Source of the DNA: Granulicella sp. 5B5
GTDB lineage: Bacteria > Acidobacteriota > Terriglobia > Terriglobales > Acidobacteriaceae
Length of the DNA stretch: 64,000 bases
Direction: 5' to 3'
NCBI RefSeq assembly: GCF_014083945.1
Contig: NZ_CP046444.1
Location: forward strand, 310,001 to 374,000
In this document: positions 1 through 7,732 of the stretch, piece after piece
How the letters are laid out: every line of letters starts with the position of its first letter
How positions within the stretch are numbered: position 1 is the first letter of the stretch
Notes under the pieces: model-generated
Seen by the model: the letters and a program-made list of their open reading frames with translations, nothing else
Told to the model about the DNA's origin: nothing
Databases searched by the model: none
Made by a program: the position numbers and the translations under genes

Positions 1-834
1 AAGCTGCAGACGAACAATGCGAATGGTGAGTTCTATCTGACCGACGTGGCCGCACTGCTGGTGAATGAGGGCAAGCACGTGGTCGCGTTGCCAGCGGACA
101 GCGTGGACGAGGTGCTGGGGGCGAACACCATCGCCGAGATGATGCACCTGGATGCGGCGATGCGGATGGAGGCTGCGCGTCGGCTGATGGCGCAGGGAGT
201 GACGATCTTCCGGCCGGAGACCTGCGTGATCGACCTGCAGGTGCAGGTGGGCGCGGATACGGTGATTGAGCCATTCGTGCAGCTGCTTGGCGCGACGAAG
301 ATCGGGAGCGAGTGCCGCGTACGGAGCTACTCGGTGATTCAGGGCTCGACGCTGGGTGATGGCGTGCTGGTGCGGAATGGATGCGTGCTCGACGATGCGG
401 TAGTGTCCGACAGCGCGCAACTGGGGCCGTATGCGCATCTGCGGCCGGGCAGCGAGATTGGCGAAGGCGCGCATCTGGGGAACTTTGTCGAGACGAAGAA
501 GGTGAAGATGGGCAGGGGCTCGAAGGCCAACCACCTGAGCTACCTGGGCGACGCGGTGATTGGTGCGGGGGTGAATGTGGGCGCCGGTGCGATTACGTGC
601 AACTACGATGGGGTGCACAAGCACACCACAACGATCGGCGATGGGGTGTTTGTGGGGTCGGATTCGACGCTGGTGGCGCCTGTGTCGTTGGGCGACGGGG
701 CGTATGTTGCGGCGGGTTCGTGTATTACTGAGGATGTGCCTGGCGGAGCGCTTGCGCTGGGACGTAGCCGACAGGTGACCAAACCCGAGTGGGCTACGAA
801 GAAGAGAGCAGAGCGGGAGAGCGAAAAGGTGTAG
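1..834 (+). CDS. glmU: Bifunctional GlmU, 3' part (acetyltransferase half)
   Basis: Bifunctional N-acetylglucosamine-1-phosphate uridyltransferase / glucosamine-1-phosphate acetyltransferase, which makes UDP-GlcNAc for peptidoglycan and LPS in the cytoplasm. The frame is open from base 1, so the 5' end lies outside the window. It begins with KLQTNNANGEFYLTD, the end of the uridyltransferase domain. A left-handed beta-helix of hexapeptide repeats follows, then the acetyltransferase active-site stretch with CNYDG and a basic tail typical of GlmU C-termini. phhB follows after 36 bases. The family identity is clear; only the N-terminal pyrophosphorylase domain cannot be seen. Confidence 0.95.
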   Translation, partial: KLQTNNANGEFYLTDVAALLVNEGKHVVALPADSVDEVLGANTIAEMMHLDAAMRMEAARRLMAQGVTIFRPETCVIDLQVQVGADTVIEPFVQLLGATKIGSECRVRSYSVIQGSTLGDGVLVRNGCVLDDAVVSDSAQLGPYAHLRPGSEIGEGAHLGNFVETKKVKMGRGSKANHLSYLGDAVIGAGVNVGAGAITCNYDGVHKHTTTIGDGVFVGSDSTLVAPVSLGDGAYVAAGSCITEDVPGGALALGRSRQVTKPEWATKKRAERESEKV

Positions 835-870
835 CTGGCGAACGGAAAACCGCAACGAGGGAGAAGTGCC

Positions 871-1158
871 ATGGAGACGATTCAGGGGCAGGAACTGCTG
901 GACGCTGTGATGGAGCTGCCGGGGTGGGGGCTCGAAAGCCATGAGCTGGTGCGGGTGGTTACGTTTGAGGACTTTGTTGCGGCGATGGCGTTTGTGAACC
1001 GGGTAGCTGCGGTGGCTGAAACTGCAGGCCATCATCCTGACATCGACATACGGTACAACAAGGTGCGGCTGGCGCTGGTAACCCACGACGCAGGTAACGT
1101 CATTACGCAGAAGGACCTGGATGTTGCGCGCAAATTGAGTGCGCTGCTGGACGAATAG
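871..1158 (+). CDS. phhB: Pterin-4a-carbinolamine dehydratase
   Basis: 4a-hydroxytetrahydrobiopterin dehydratase (PCD/DCoH family), 95 residues, the normal family length. It recycles the pterin cofactor of aromatic amino acid hydroxylases, and in bacteria has also been linked to folate and molybdopterin metabolism. The hallmark is the catalytic ETAGHHPDI segment near residues 50-58, followed by the conserved NKV..L.THDAG.I..KD pattern. The ATG has a GAGGGAGAAG ribosome site upstream. No phenylalanine hydroxylase gene is visible nearby, so the physiological substrate is not shown by context. Confidence 0.93.
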   Translation: METIQGQELLDAVMELPGWGLESHELVRVVTFEDFVAAMAFVNRVAAVAETAGHHPDIDIRYNKVRLALVTHDAGNVITQKDLDVARKLSALLDE

Positions 1159-1191
1159 AATTGACCTGACTGAGATTTCGGAGGAGTGACG

Positions 1192-1602
1192 ATGATGAAG
1201 CGGATTCTGATGGCAAGCGCTGTGATGATGGTGGCGACTTCCCTGCCAGCCGAGACGCCGGTGCTAACGGTTGCTGTGCCGACGATGGGTACATGGGCTG
1301 TGACCGGCAATGTGCAAGGTGTTCCCGTAACGCTGAGCTGCGCGCTGGCCACAGCCGCCGATCTGACGGTGAGCGGCAGCTGCGTGGATGATCAAACGAA
1401 GAGCCATCCGGTAAAGGGCACGGTGAAGGAGCAAACGCTCACCTGGAGTTTCGACTCGGAGTATGAAGGCAGCCCCATCACGGTAACGCTGACGGGAGTG
1501 GTGGACGAGACTGGCGCCAAGATGGCGGGCACTATTTACGTTGACCCGATGAACGCCGACGGCGACTTCAGCGCGACGTTGAAGCCACAGGCGACAACCT
1601 AA
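1192..1602 (+). CDS. Small exported protein of unknown function
   Basis: A 136-residue protein with an N-terminal signal peptide (MMKR followed by a hydrophobic core, probable cleavage after the LPAE region). The mature part is rich in beta-strand-forming Val/Thr residues and has two cysteines. I chose the ATG at 1192 because GGAGG lies 7 bases upstream; the in-frame GTG at 1186 is too close to that site. I do not recognise the family. The alternating polar/hydrophobic pattern suggests a small beta-barrel or beta-sandwich exported to the periplasm. No functional partner is evident. Confidence 0.7.
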   Translation: MMKRILMASAVMMVATSLPAETPVLTVAVPTMGTWAVTGNVQGVPVTLSCALATAADLTVSGSCVDDQTKSHPVKGTVKEQTLTWSFDSEYEGSPITVTLTGVVDETGAKMAGTIYVDPMNADGDFSATLKPQATT

Positions 1603-1733
1603 AGCGCTCTCCAGCAAGATGTTGAGTCGCGCCTCGATGATATGAGATTCCATGGATTCAGGTGACCAGGTAAGCGGTTATTTACGATATGTGGTTGGCT
1701 GGAGCGGATTTCAGAGTAGATTTCCACAGAAGG

Positions 1734-1762
1734 TTGGACTTTTCTTCTGATTCTGGTATAAC
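1734..1762 (+). promoter_or_regulatory. Sigma70-type promoter of the small RNA / leader
   Basis: TTGGAC (1734-1739), a 17-base spacer and TATAAC (1757-1762). This is one of the best housekeeping promoter matches in the window and sits in a gap with no coding gene. The predicted transcript start is near 1769, ahead of a set of hairpins ending in an intrinsic terminator. Confidence 0.75.
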
Positions 1763-1768
1763 TGTTCT

Positions 1769-1890
1769 AGCGATGCTCCAGTTTGTGGAATGGAGCTGCG
1801 AAGGATCTCTCGGAGCATCAACCCGAGAAGCAAGTTGCGTCACTGGCCTCCCGGCATGGACTGAAGACCGTTCATGCCGTCCTTTTTTGT
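1769..1890 (+). ncRNA. Candidate small RNA or attenuator leader, about 120 nt
   Basis: A short unit bounded by a strong promoter and a strong terminator with no ORF inside. Visible structure: stem GCTCCA/TGGAGC (1775-1780 with 1791-1796), stem TCTCGG/CCGAGA (1808-1813 with 1823-1828), and the terminator hairpin. GATGCTCC near 1773 could alternatively pair with GGAGCATC near 1813, giving two mutually exclusive folds. It has no SRP RNA GGAA-loop motif and is shorter than usual 6S RNA. It could be a free-standing small RNA (for example a lineage-specific acidobacterial one) or a cis leader for the gene starting just after the terminator. Confidence 0.55.
1852..1888 (+). terminator. Intrinsic terminator of the candidate small RNA
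   Basis: CGGCATG (1852-1858) pairs with CATGCCG (1873-1879), extended by two further pairs (one a wobble), then TCC and six T residues (1883-1888). A textbook rho-independent terminator directly upstream of the next ORF. Confidence 0.8.
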
Positions 1891-1910
1891 AGTTGAGGCA
1901 TGATAGTGAT

Positions 1911-2462
1911 GTGACGGATACTCCAACGACAACAGAGACTGCGAACCTTATACCGAAGATGGACACTAAGGTGCCGAAAGAGCGCACAGCTACGCAGACC
2001 ATCGCGGCTGTGCTGCTTGTGGTGTTTCTGGCGGGCGCGGTTTTGGGGCGCGTGGGTTATGTGGAGTACTACCGGCAGAAAAATGCGCTACGCGTGATGC
2101 GGCTGGCCGTGGAGCAGTCGCTGGCGCCCGGCGAGGTGGTTGTCGTGGACGATCATCTTCTGGGATGGGCGCTGCGTCGTGGGAGCGATGGCGTGTTGCG
2201 GCAGAGCGTGTGGAGCGTCGGGCAGAATGAGCCGGTCAGTTCCCTGCTGGCGAGGCTGCGGCAGGCGAAGACGAATGAGGTTGTTGTCGTGGCGACTCCG
2301 GGCGGACGCTTGATCCGGAATCTGGATGCAGCGGGTTTCAGCGTGGCGCAGGAGGTGGGCTGGGTGCCCTGGGACCTTCAAGGCAACGGCACGGCGCTGC
2401 TGGGATGCGGAAAGAAGCGGATATTCTTTGCCGTGCCACCCAAGGAGACCGGACGCCGGTAG
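1911..2462 (+). CDS. Single-pass membrane protein of unknown function
   Basis: About 183 residues: a polar N-terminal tail, one hydrophobic segment (AAVLLVVFLAGAVLG) and an extracytoplasmic domain of about 130 residues with the alternating hydrophobic strands VVVVD and VVVVATPGG. I do not recognise the family. The start is uncertain. The GTG at 1911 has GAGG 12 bases upstream; a TTG at 1893 and an ATG at 1962 are alternatives. It begins immediately after an intrinsic terminator, so readthrough of the upstream leader may control it. Confidence 0.6.
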   Translation: MTDTPTTTETANLIPKMDTKVPKERTATQTIAAVLLVVFLAGAVLGRVGYVEYYRQKNALRVMRLAVEQSLAPGEVVVVDDHLLGWALRRGSDGVLRQSVWSVGQNEPVSSLLARLRQAKTNEVVVVATPGGRLIRNLDAAGFSVAQEVGWVPWDLQGNGTALLGCGKKRIFFAVPPKETGRR

Positions 2463-2504
2463 AGGTTTCGGCGCGGTATCATCGAAGGCGAAGTGAGGGT
2501 TTCG

Positions 2505-2951
2505 ATGCGACGTATTTTGGGATGCCTGGTGTTAGCTCTCGTGGCAGTGGCGGCTTCGGCGCAGTTCTCCGATCCAGCCAGCGATGTGCCTGCGTATAAC
2601 GTGGGCTCGCCGAAGGGGCCGATGACGCCGATTTTGCATGGCCAACAACTGACCGGGCCGAACTTTACGCATAGCTATCAAGTGGCAGCCTACAAAATGG
2701 CGGCGAAGATCCCTGCGGTGCTGCATCAGGAGCCTTGCTACTGCCGCTGCGACCGCGCACTGGGGCACGACAGCCTTCATGCCTGTTTTGCAGGGTTGCA
2801 TGGAGCGGAGTGCTCGACCTGCATGCAGGAGGGCGTATATACCTACCGTGAGACGATGCAGGGTGAATCGCCGGCGCAGATCCGCGCGGGGATTGAGCGC
2901 GGAGAGTTTCTGAAGGTAGACCTGAATACGATCACGATGCCGCACAAGTAA
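2505..2951 (+). CDS. PCYCxC-motif exported protein
   Basis: A 148-residue exported protein with a signal peptide (residues 1-19, ending ASA). It matches the PCYC[G/R]C family: EPCYCRC at residues 76-82, then HDSLHACF and a C-x2-C pair (CSTC) about 20 residues later. The family is widespread in Firmicutes and Acidobacteria and its function is unknown; the clustered Cys and His residues suggest metal or heme binding. The ATG at 2505 follows GAGG with a good spacing and is preferred over the GTG at 2493. Confidence 0.75.
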   Translation: MRRILGCLVLALVAVAASAQFSDPASDVPAYNVGSPKGPMTPILHGQQLTGPNFTHSYQVAAYKMAAKIPAVLHQEPCYCRCDRALGHDSLHACFAGLHGAECSTCMQEGVYTYRETMQGESPAQIRAGIERGEFLKVDLNTITMPHK

Positions 2952-2974
2952 TGTAGCTGGCCGGGAGGCTGAGA

Positions 2975-3409
2975 ATGGGCTGGGTCTTCTGGGCGATGCT
3001 GTCGGCGGTGTTTGCAGCGGGGACGGCGCTGCTGGCGAAGGTGGGCGTCGAGAAGATTGATTCCAATCTGGCGACGGCGATCCGCACTACCGTCGTGCTG
3101 ATCTTTACGTGGGTGATTGTGCTAGGCAGCGACGTTGCACGGCTGCATGAAGGGCTGGGACTGCCGGCGATCTCGCGACGAAGCTGGCTGTTTTTGGTGC
3201 TGTCGGGTGTGTGTACGGGCGCGAGTTGGCTGTGCTACTTTCGTGCGCTGCAGATGGGACCGGTGAGCGGCGTGGCACCGATCGACAAGCTGAGTGTGGC
3301 TCTGGTGATTGTGGCCGGGTGGGTGTTCTTTGGCGAGAGCATGACGCCAGCGAAGGTGATCGGCGGAGTCCTGGTGACGACGGGTGCGCTGGTGATTGCG
3401 TTCGGGTGA
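2975..3409 (+). CDS. EamA-family small transporter (DMT superfamily)
   Basis: A 144-residue integral membrane protein with about five hydrophobic segments. It is the half-size (single EamA repeat) form of the drug/metabolite transporter superfamily and probably works as a dimer. The conserved EamA pattern is seen at the end: a PIDKLSV motif, a GE hinge (FFGESMTPAKVIGG) and a final helix LVTTGALVIAFG. The substrate cannot be inferred. A GGGAGG site precedes the ATG by 8 bases. The tmRNA gene lies 87 bases downstream on the same strand. Confidence 0.8.
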   Translation: MGWVFWAMLSAVFAAGTALLAKVGVEKIDSNLATAIRTTVVLIFTWVIVLGSDVARLHEGLGLPAISRRSWLFLVLSGVCTGASWLCYFRALQMGPVSGVAPIDKLSVALVIVAGWVFFGESMTPAKVIGGVLVTTGALVIAFG

Positions 3410-3439
3410 TGTACTGGAATGCTTCGGAATTCATCCGCG

Positions 3440-3445
3440 TATAAT
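3440..3445 (+). promoter_or_regulatory. -10 element upstream of tmRNA
   Basis: A perfect TATAAT about 52 bases before the mature tmRNA 5' end, with no good -35 hexamer at 17 bases. It would give a short 5' leader removed by RNase P. The leader contains a small hairpin (GCCCCAATGCAATGTTGGGCC region). Confidence 0.5.
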
Positions 3446-3496
3446 GGAGATAGTTCTTTGAGTGCCCCAATGCAATGTTGGGCCAGTTCCCTCAGT

Positions 3497-3850
3497 GGGG
3501 GCGTCACGGCTTCGACGGGATTGCTTGCGGCAGAGAGGCATGCCGGGGTGTGAACACCCGTAATCGCTCACAAAACTATAAGTGCCGAACCTCAATTCGC
3601 GCTTGCTGCTTAATTAATTAGGTAGCCGATGGCTTCCGCTTCGCCTACGGGCGGATACCCATCGTCGCACAGTAGGCTGGTCTGCGCTGTTCCGCCTGGA
3701 CGGCAATGACGAGATCGATCAGGCTGGTGGCTGGCTCATCTTCGCCCGTTCTCAGGGCTGGCTACGAGACAAAGAGGAACGCGGAAAAGCATGAATGCTC
3801 TCTGTTGTTGGTTTTTTCGGACGTGGGTTCGACTCCCACCGCCTCCACCA
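3497..3850 (+). ncRNA. ssrA: Transfer-messenger RNA (tmRNA)
   Basis: tmRNA rescues stalled ribosomes and tags the unfinished peptide for proteolysis. The 5' end GGGGGCG pairs with CGCCTCC before the encoded CCA at 3848-3850. The tRNA-like T-arm GGGTTCGACTCCC is at 3825-3837. The tag reading frame starts at the GCT at 3566 and encodes AHKTISAEPQFALAA, ending at TAA 3611-3613; the ALAA end is the classical ClpXP degron. At 354 nt it is of normal one-piece length with no intron or permutation. The ORFs predicted across this stretch are spurious. Confidence 0.96.
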
Positions 3851-3894
3851 ATTTCTCCTTGTATCACCCTCACAACTTACGCGTCTAACTCACC

Positions 3895-4761
3895 ATGGAA
3901 CGGAAGCTCCTGGACAGGCGGGCGTTCGTCAGCGGCAGTGTCGCGCTGGCGCTAAGTCAGAACCTGCGCGCGCGGGGACAGTTTGGACGACATACACCGG
4001 TTGAGTTTTCGCAAACCGTGCAGGCTGGTAGCTCGCGGCTCCAGATCGATTTTGCGCATGGAGAGTTTGCGCTCGGACGCGTGGCGGTGATCGACCGCAT
4101 TGAAGCGGCGGCGAAGGCTGTTACGACCTACTACGGGAGGTTTCCTGTGTCGCTGGCTCGCGTGCTGGTGATACCGGAGGCGGGTGAGTCTGGCGTGTTG
4201 CAGGGCACGACATGGGGAGACATCGGTGGCTTCCCTGCCTTTCTACGGCTGCGCATCGGCGAAGATGTCACCGCGCAAGAGTTGGCGAGCGACTGGATCA
4301 TTACGCATGAATTGGTGCATACGGCGCTGGCCGATCTGTCGGACGATCAGCACTGGCTGGAGGAAGGCATCGCCAGTTATGTGGAGCCGATTGCTCGCGT
4401 GCAGACAGGCCAACTCGATGCGGCGGCGATGTGGGCAGGAATGATGGACGGCATGGTGAATGGCGAGCCGGAGGCCGGAGACCGCGGGCTCGACCGGACA
4501 CATACGTGGGGGCGAACGTACTGGGGCGGAGCTATGTTTTGCCTGGTAGCCGATGTGGGGATTCGGAGAGCGACCGCAAACCGCAAGGGGCTGCAGGACG
4601 CGTTGCGGGCCATTGTGGATGCCGGTGGAACCATCAACACAGACTGGCCGCTTGCGAAGCTGCTTGAAATTGCAGACCGGGCGACGAAGACTGATGTGCT
4701 CTCGACGATGTATGCGAAGTGGAGCGGTACTCCCGTCGAGGTTGATCTGCCGCAGCTATGA
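3895..4761 (+). CDS. Exported zinc metalloprotease-like protein (HExxH)
   Basis: A 288-residue protein with a DRRAFVSG-type start resembling a twin-arginine signal, followed by a hydrophobic stretch. Residues 138-142 are HELVH, the zinc-binding HExxH motif, and WLEEGIASYVE follows at 154-164, where the second Glu (157) would be the third ligand. This places it in the gluzincin group, close to the catalytic core of M1-type or peptidase_MA-like proteins but without the full M1 domain set. The substrate is unknown. It starts 45 bases after tmRNA. Confidence 0.78.
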   Translation: MERKLLDRRAFVSGSVALALSQNLRARGQFGRHTPVEFSQTVQAGSSRLQIDFAHGEFALGRVAVIDRIEAAAKAVTTYYGRFPVSLARVLVIPEAGESGVLQGTTWGDIGGFPAFLRLRIGEDVTAQELASDWIITHELVHTALADLSDDQHWLEEGIASYVEPIARVQTGQLDAAAMWAGMMDGMVNGEPEAGDRGLDRTHTWGRTYWGGAMFCLVADVGIRRATANRKGLQDALRAIVDAGGTINTDWPLAKLLEIADRATKTDVLSTMYAKWSGTPVEVDLPQL

Positions 4762-4865
4762 CGCGAGCTTGGCGTGGCTGGGACAAAGAGACATGCGGTC
4801 TTCAATGACCATGCGCCGCTGGCGGCAACACGAACTGCCATCACCCAGGTTCACACATGAGAGCG

Positions 4866-5207
4866 TTAGGTGGCGATGCTACCCGCGGCTTTGACGATGG
4901 TGGTCTCCTGCACTTCGATCATGCCGGTGCCGCACATCTTTGACAACTGCGGGAGCAGTTCCTGAACCTTCTGCGACGACTCGATGAACTCCAATTTGAC
5001 GGGAAGGTGATCGGAGATGGAGACGATGGACTCGGCATGCAGACGGTGTTCCGCGCCGAAGCCTGCGACACCCTTGAGGACGGTCGCACCGGAGACGCCG
5101 TTGCGGAATAGGAAGTCGAGGATCGCCGTGGCCGCATCGGTGTGATGGTGGCGGGCGCCTTCCGCAATGTAGATCGATACCTTTTGAGCTGGGCCAATGG
5201 ATTGCAT
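4866..5207 (-). CDS. DUF190 protein of the fluoride operon
   Basis: A 113-residue cytoplasmic protein of the DUF190 family (PII-like alpha/beta fold: VSIYI start, HRLHAESIVSISDHLPVKLEFIE core). The start at 5207 is set by AAGGA seven bases upstream. It lies 26 bases downstream of crcB in the same direction, a pairing seen in many genomes, so a regulatory or accessory role in fluoride export is likely. The biochemical function of the family is not established. Confidence 0.85.
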   Translation of the reverse strand: MQSIGPAQKVSIYIAEGARHHHTDAATAILDFLFRNGVSGATVLKGVAGFGAEHRLHAESIVSISDHLPVKLEFIESSQKVQELLPQLSKMCGTGMIEVQETTIVKAAGSIAT

Positions 5208-5233
5208 AGAGGGGTCCTTACGCGTTGCAACTG

Positions 5234-5611
5234 CTATTGAATGGCGCGGGCGGTAGCTGCACCTAGTGCGACGGCGATGAAGCCTCCGACGAGGCTGAGC
5301 GTAACGTAGAGCAGACTGTTCCAGTAGGCGCCTCGGGTAATGTCCTGCCAGGCTTCGTACTCGAAGGTGGAGAACGTTGAGTAGGCGCCTATGAAGCCGA
5401 TGGGGATGAGATAACGCCAGGCATCGCTGAGCCCGGCGTGGCGGTTGAAGTACTCCAGCACGAGCCCGATGATGAAGCATGCACTGATATTGATGGTCAG
5501 CGTGCCAAAGGCGAAGCGTGCACCGAATCGCTGCGCCATGGAAGCCCCTACAATGTACCGCAGCAAAGCCCCGAGAGCGCCGCCTAGTGCGATCAGTAGA
5601 TAGCGTCGCAA
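5234..5611 (-). CDS. crcB: Fluoride channel CrcB/Fluc
   Basis: A 125-residue four-helix membrane protein forming the dual-topology Fluc fluoride channel. Conserved features seen: GGALGALLRY near the start, FGTLTINISACFIIG (the pore Asn segment), and GFIGAYSTFSTFEYE (the phenylalanine-box and Na+-site region). I chose the TTG at 5611 because AGGAG lies directly upstream and the family begins with RYLLIALGGALGA. The longer frame to 5767 would read through the riboswitch. It is controlled by the riboswitch at 5709-5772. Confidence 0.93.
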   Translation of the reverse strand: MRRYLLIALGGALGALLRYIVGASMAQRFGARFAFGTLTINISACFIIGLVLEYFNRHAGLSDAWRYLIPIGFIGAYSTFSTFEYEAWQDITRGAYWNSLLYVTLSLVGGFIAVALGAATARAIQ

Positions 5612-5708
5612 ATCAGTCTCCTCATATGTCTCCCTTTCGACGGCAGAAGCCAACACTGCTGGATAGGGACCGCGGAGGAGTGAAGCGGCTCCATAGACAG
5701 GCGGCCCC

Positions 5709-5772
5709 TGCCAGGAGTCATCAGCGATGGCAAAGCAGGCCATGGCGGTTCGGGTGAACTCCATCACCCTGA
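5709..5772 (-). promoter_or_regulatory. Fluoride riboswitch upstream of crcB
   Basis: On the minus strand the sequence reads GGGTGATGGAGTTCACCC, then AACCGCC, an ATGGC/GCCAT stem, and GCTGATGACTCCT. These are the parts of the crcB-motif (fluoride) aptamer: first stem with GATGG, the ACCGCC pseudoknot strand, and the GCTGATGACTCC signature. About 100 bases separate it from the crcB start, room for an expression platform. It mirrors the switch on the other strand at 5874-5932. Confidence 0.85.
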
Positions 5773-5833
5773 GATTATGCGTACCACTCTACATCGATGC
5801 AGGTTGCATTGCCAGCGTTGTGTATGGGTTGCG

Positions 5834-5862
5834 TTGACGCTATGTGTTCAGGCTGTTATTTT
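5834..5862 (+). promoter_or_regulatory. Promoter of the CLC fluoride exporter
   Basis: TTGACG (5834-5839), 17 bases, TATTTT (5857-5862). The predicted start near 5869 is a few bases before the riboswitch aptamer, as expected for a riboswitch-led mRNA. Confidence 0.65.
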
Positions 5863-5873
5863 GAGAGAACAAT

Positions 5874-5932
5874 CTCAGGCGATGGAGTTCGCCCGACGCC
5901 TGCCGCCCGGCAGAGCTGATGACTCCTACTAC
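5874..5932 (+). promoter_or_regulatory. Fluoride riboswitch upstream of clcF
   Basis: GGCGATGGAGTTCGCC forms the first stem. CTGCC/GGCAG forms the second stem, and GCTGATGACTCCTAC is the 3' signature of the fluoride aptamer. The following CTACTTCGTAGGAGG can fold CCTAC with GTAGG so that the AGGAGG ribosome site is paired, which suggests control of translation start by fluoride. Confidence 0.88.
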
Positions 5933-5947
5933 TTCGTAGGAGGTCCC

Positions 5948-7732
5948 TTGTTCGAAAATAAGTTTCGCAGGTCCAACAGTGAGCAGCTCTCTCTGCTGAT
6001 CGAGCTTGGACGATGGATACCGGTGTCTGCATTGGTCGGCGTGCTGGCTGGTTCTGCTTCGGCGCTGCTGCTGGTATCGCTGGAGTTCGCGACGAAGGTT
6101 CGCGAGGCACACCCATGGATGATCCTGCTGCTGGCGCCTGTCGGCGGCGTAGTGGGCATGCTCTATAAGCACCTGGGTGCTTCGGTGGAAGCCGGCAACA
6201 ACCTGATCCTCGACCAGGTGCACGATCCCACCAAGACAATCCCTCTGCGGATGACGCCGCTGATTCTGCTCGGCACCTTTCTGACACATCTGTTTGGCGG
6301 TTCGGCAGGGCGCGAAGGCACGGCGATCCAGACAGGCGCGTCTCTGGCGGACCAACTGGCGCGTCCGTTCCGCATGGCTGCTCACGATCGCCGCATCCTG
6401 CTGATGGCTGGCATCAGTGCTGGGTTTGGCTCGGTGTTTGGTGTGCCGATGGCTGGGGCCGTGTTCGGTATCGAAGTGCTGGCAATCGGCAAGTTGAATT
6501 ACGACGCGATCGCTCCGTGCTTTCTTGCATCATTTGTGGGAGACATGGTGACGCGAGCATGGGGTGTGCACCATACGCTCTATGTCGTCTCCGATACACC
6601 ACCGATGACTGTGGAACGGCTGCTGCTGTCGATGCTTGCAGGCATAGCCTTTGGGGTGTGCGGCATGGCGTTCGCAAAGTGTACGCACTGGATATCGCAT
6701 ACTGCGCGGAGGCATATTGCCAACGCTCCTCTGCGTCCTGTGGTTGGCGGGTTGTTGGTCACGGCAGCGGTGTTTGGGATTGGCTATCAGCACACGGCGA
6801 AGTATCTCGGCCTGGGCGTCCCGACCATCGTTGCTGCCTTCCATGGCCGTCTGCCGGTCTATGACTTTGCCGGAAAGTTCATCTTCACGTCCGTGACGTT
6901 GGGGACGGGGTTCAAAGGCGGTGAGGTAACACCGTTGTTCTACATCGGGTCTACGCTCGGCAATGCGCTGTCGAGAGTGCTCATGCTGCCGCCGTCACTG
7001 CTTGCCGGAATGGGATTTGTAGCTGTATTTGCTGGTGCAGCGAATACGCCGATCGCTTCGACGCTGATGGCAGTGGAGCTGTTTGGAGCGGAGGCCGGTG
7101 CCTATGCTGGGATCGCGTGCGTGATCAGCTATCTGTTCTCAGGGCACTCCGGCATCTACCATGCGCAGCGTGTGGGAAGAAGCAAACATCCTGGCAGCAC
7201 CGCTGAAGAAGGACTGTCTCTCGCAATGGTTGTGGAGATGCGCGAGGTGGATGAAACGGTGCTGCTCGATACGGTAAATGCCGCTGGCTACATAGGAGGA
7301 GACGCGATGGAAGACCTGACAATACTGAGGCTGTACTTCTCTTCGTCGGAGATGCGCAAGTCCGACACATGGTGGAAACGGTTCGCTCCGCAAAGTCTGG
7401 GGCCATATCTGTTGGAACAGGCTAAGGAGCATGGCATCGAGCAGGCATTGCTGCATCGTGTGATCGGCGGTTATCTCAACAACCAGGACCTCGCCATGGA
7501 CACGGGGGAGATTCCATCCTCCAGGCTGCCACAATGTCTTGAGCTGGTGGGCGAAGAAGCTGATGTGCAGGCATTTCTTCGAGACAACAGCAGCCAATTA
7601 AGCAATGTGCGCAAGGTGTTTTTACGTGGACAGGATGCCATCGTCGAAGCCGCAATTGAACGCTCAGAGATTGAACAGACGCTTGAGATGGAACAGAATG
7701 AAGACTTCCGTTCTTCTTCAAAAAATGACTAG
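5948..7732 (+). CDS. clcF: CLC-type fluoride/proton antiporter
   Basis: A 594-residue CLC-family membrane protein. In place of the chloride-channel GSGIP motif it has GNNLI (residues 83-87), a form associated with the fluoride-exporting CLC-F clade, and it keeps GREGT with the gating Glu (121-125) and the FKGGEVTPLF loop. A C-terminal soluble extension of about 180 residues is not a recognisable CBS pair. The TTG at 5948, four bases after AGGAGG, is chosen because the longer frame from 5777 would translate the riboswitch. Its stop overlaps the convergent motor gene's stop by three bases. Confidence 0.88.
   Translation: MFENKFRRSNSEQLSLLIELGRWIPVSALVGVLAGSASALLLVSLEFATKVREAHPWMILLLAPVGGVVGMLYKHLGASVEAGNNLILDQVHDPTKTIPLRMTPLILLGTFLTHLFGGSAGREGTAIQTGASLADQLARPFRMAAHDRRILLMAGISAGFGSVFGVPMAGAVFGIEVLAIGKLNYDAIAPCFLASFVGDMVTRAWGVHHTLYVVSDTPPMTVERLLLSMLAGIAFGVCGMAFAKCTHWISHTARRHIANAPLRPVVGGLLVTAAVFGIGYQHTAKYLGLGVPTIVAAFHGRLPVYDFAGKFIFTSVTLGTGFKGGEVTPLFYIGSTLGNALSRVLMLPPSLLAGMGFVAVFAGAANTPIASTLMAVELFGAEAGAYAGIACVISYLFSGHSGIYHAQRVGRSKHPGSTAEEGLSLAMVVEMREVDETVLLDTVNAAGYIGGDAMEDLTILRLYFSSSEMRKSDTWWKRFAPQSLGPYLLEQAKEHGIEQALLHRVIGGYLNNQDLAMDTGEIPSSRLPQCLELVGEEADVQAFLRDNSSQLSNVRKVFLRGQDAIVEAAIERSEIEQTLEMEQNEDFRSSSKND

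Noticed and set aside
1769-1890. Reading the small RNA as SRP (4.5S) RNA or 6S RNA
   Set aside because: No GGAA/GNRA SRP helix-8 motif, and the length of about 120 nt and lack of a long central bubble do not fit 6S.
3706-4004. Small ORFs across tmRNA
   Set aside because: They lie inside ssrA and show no protein family signal.
5612-5767. N-terminal extension of crcB
   Set aside because: It would translate the fluoride riboswitch; family length and the AGGAG site point to the TTG at 5611.
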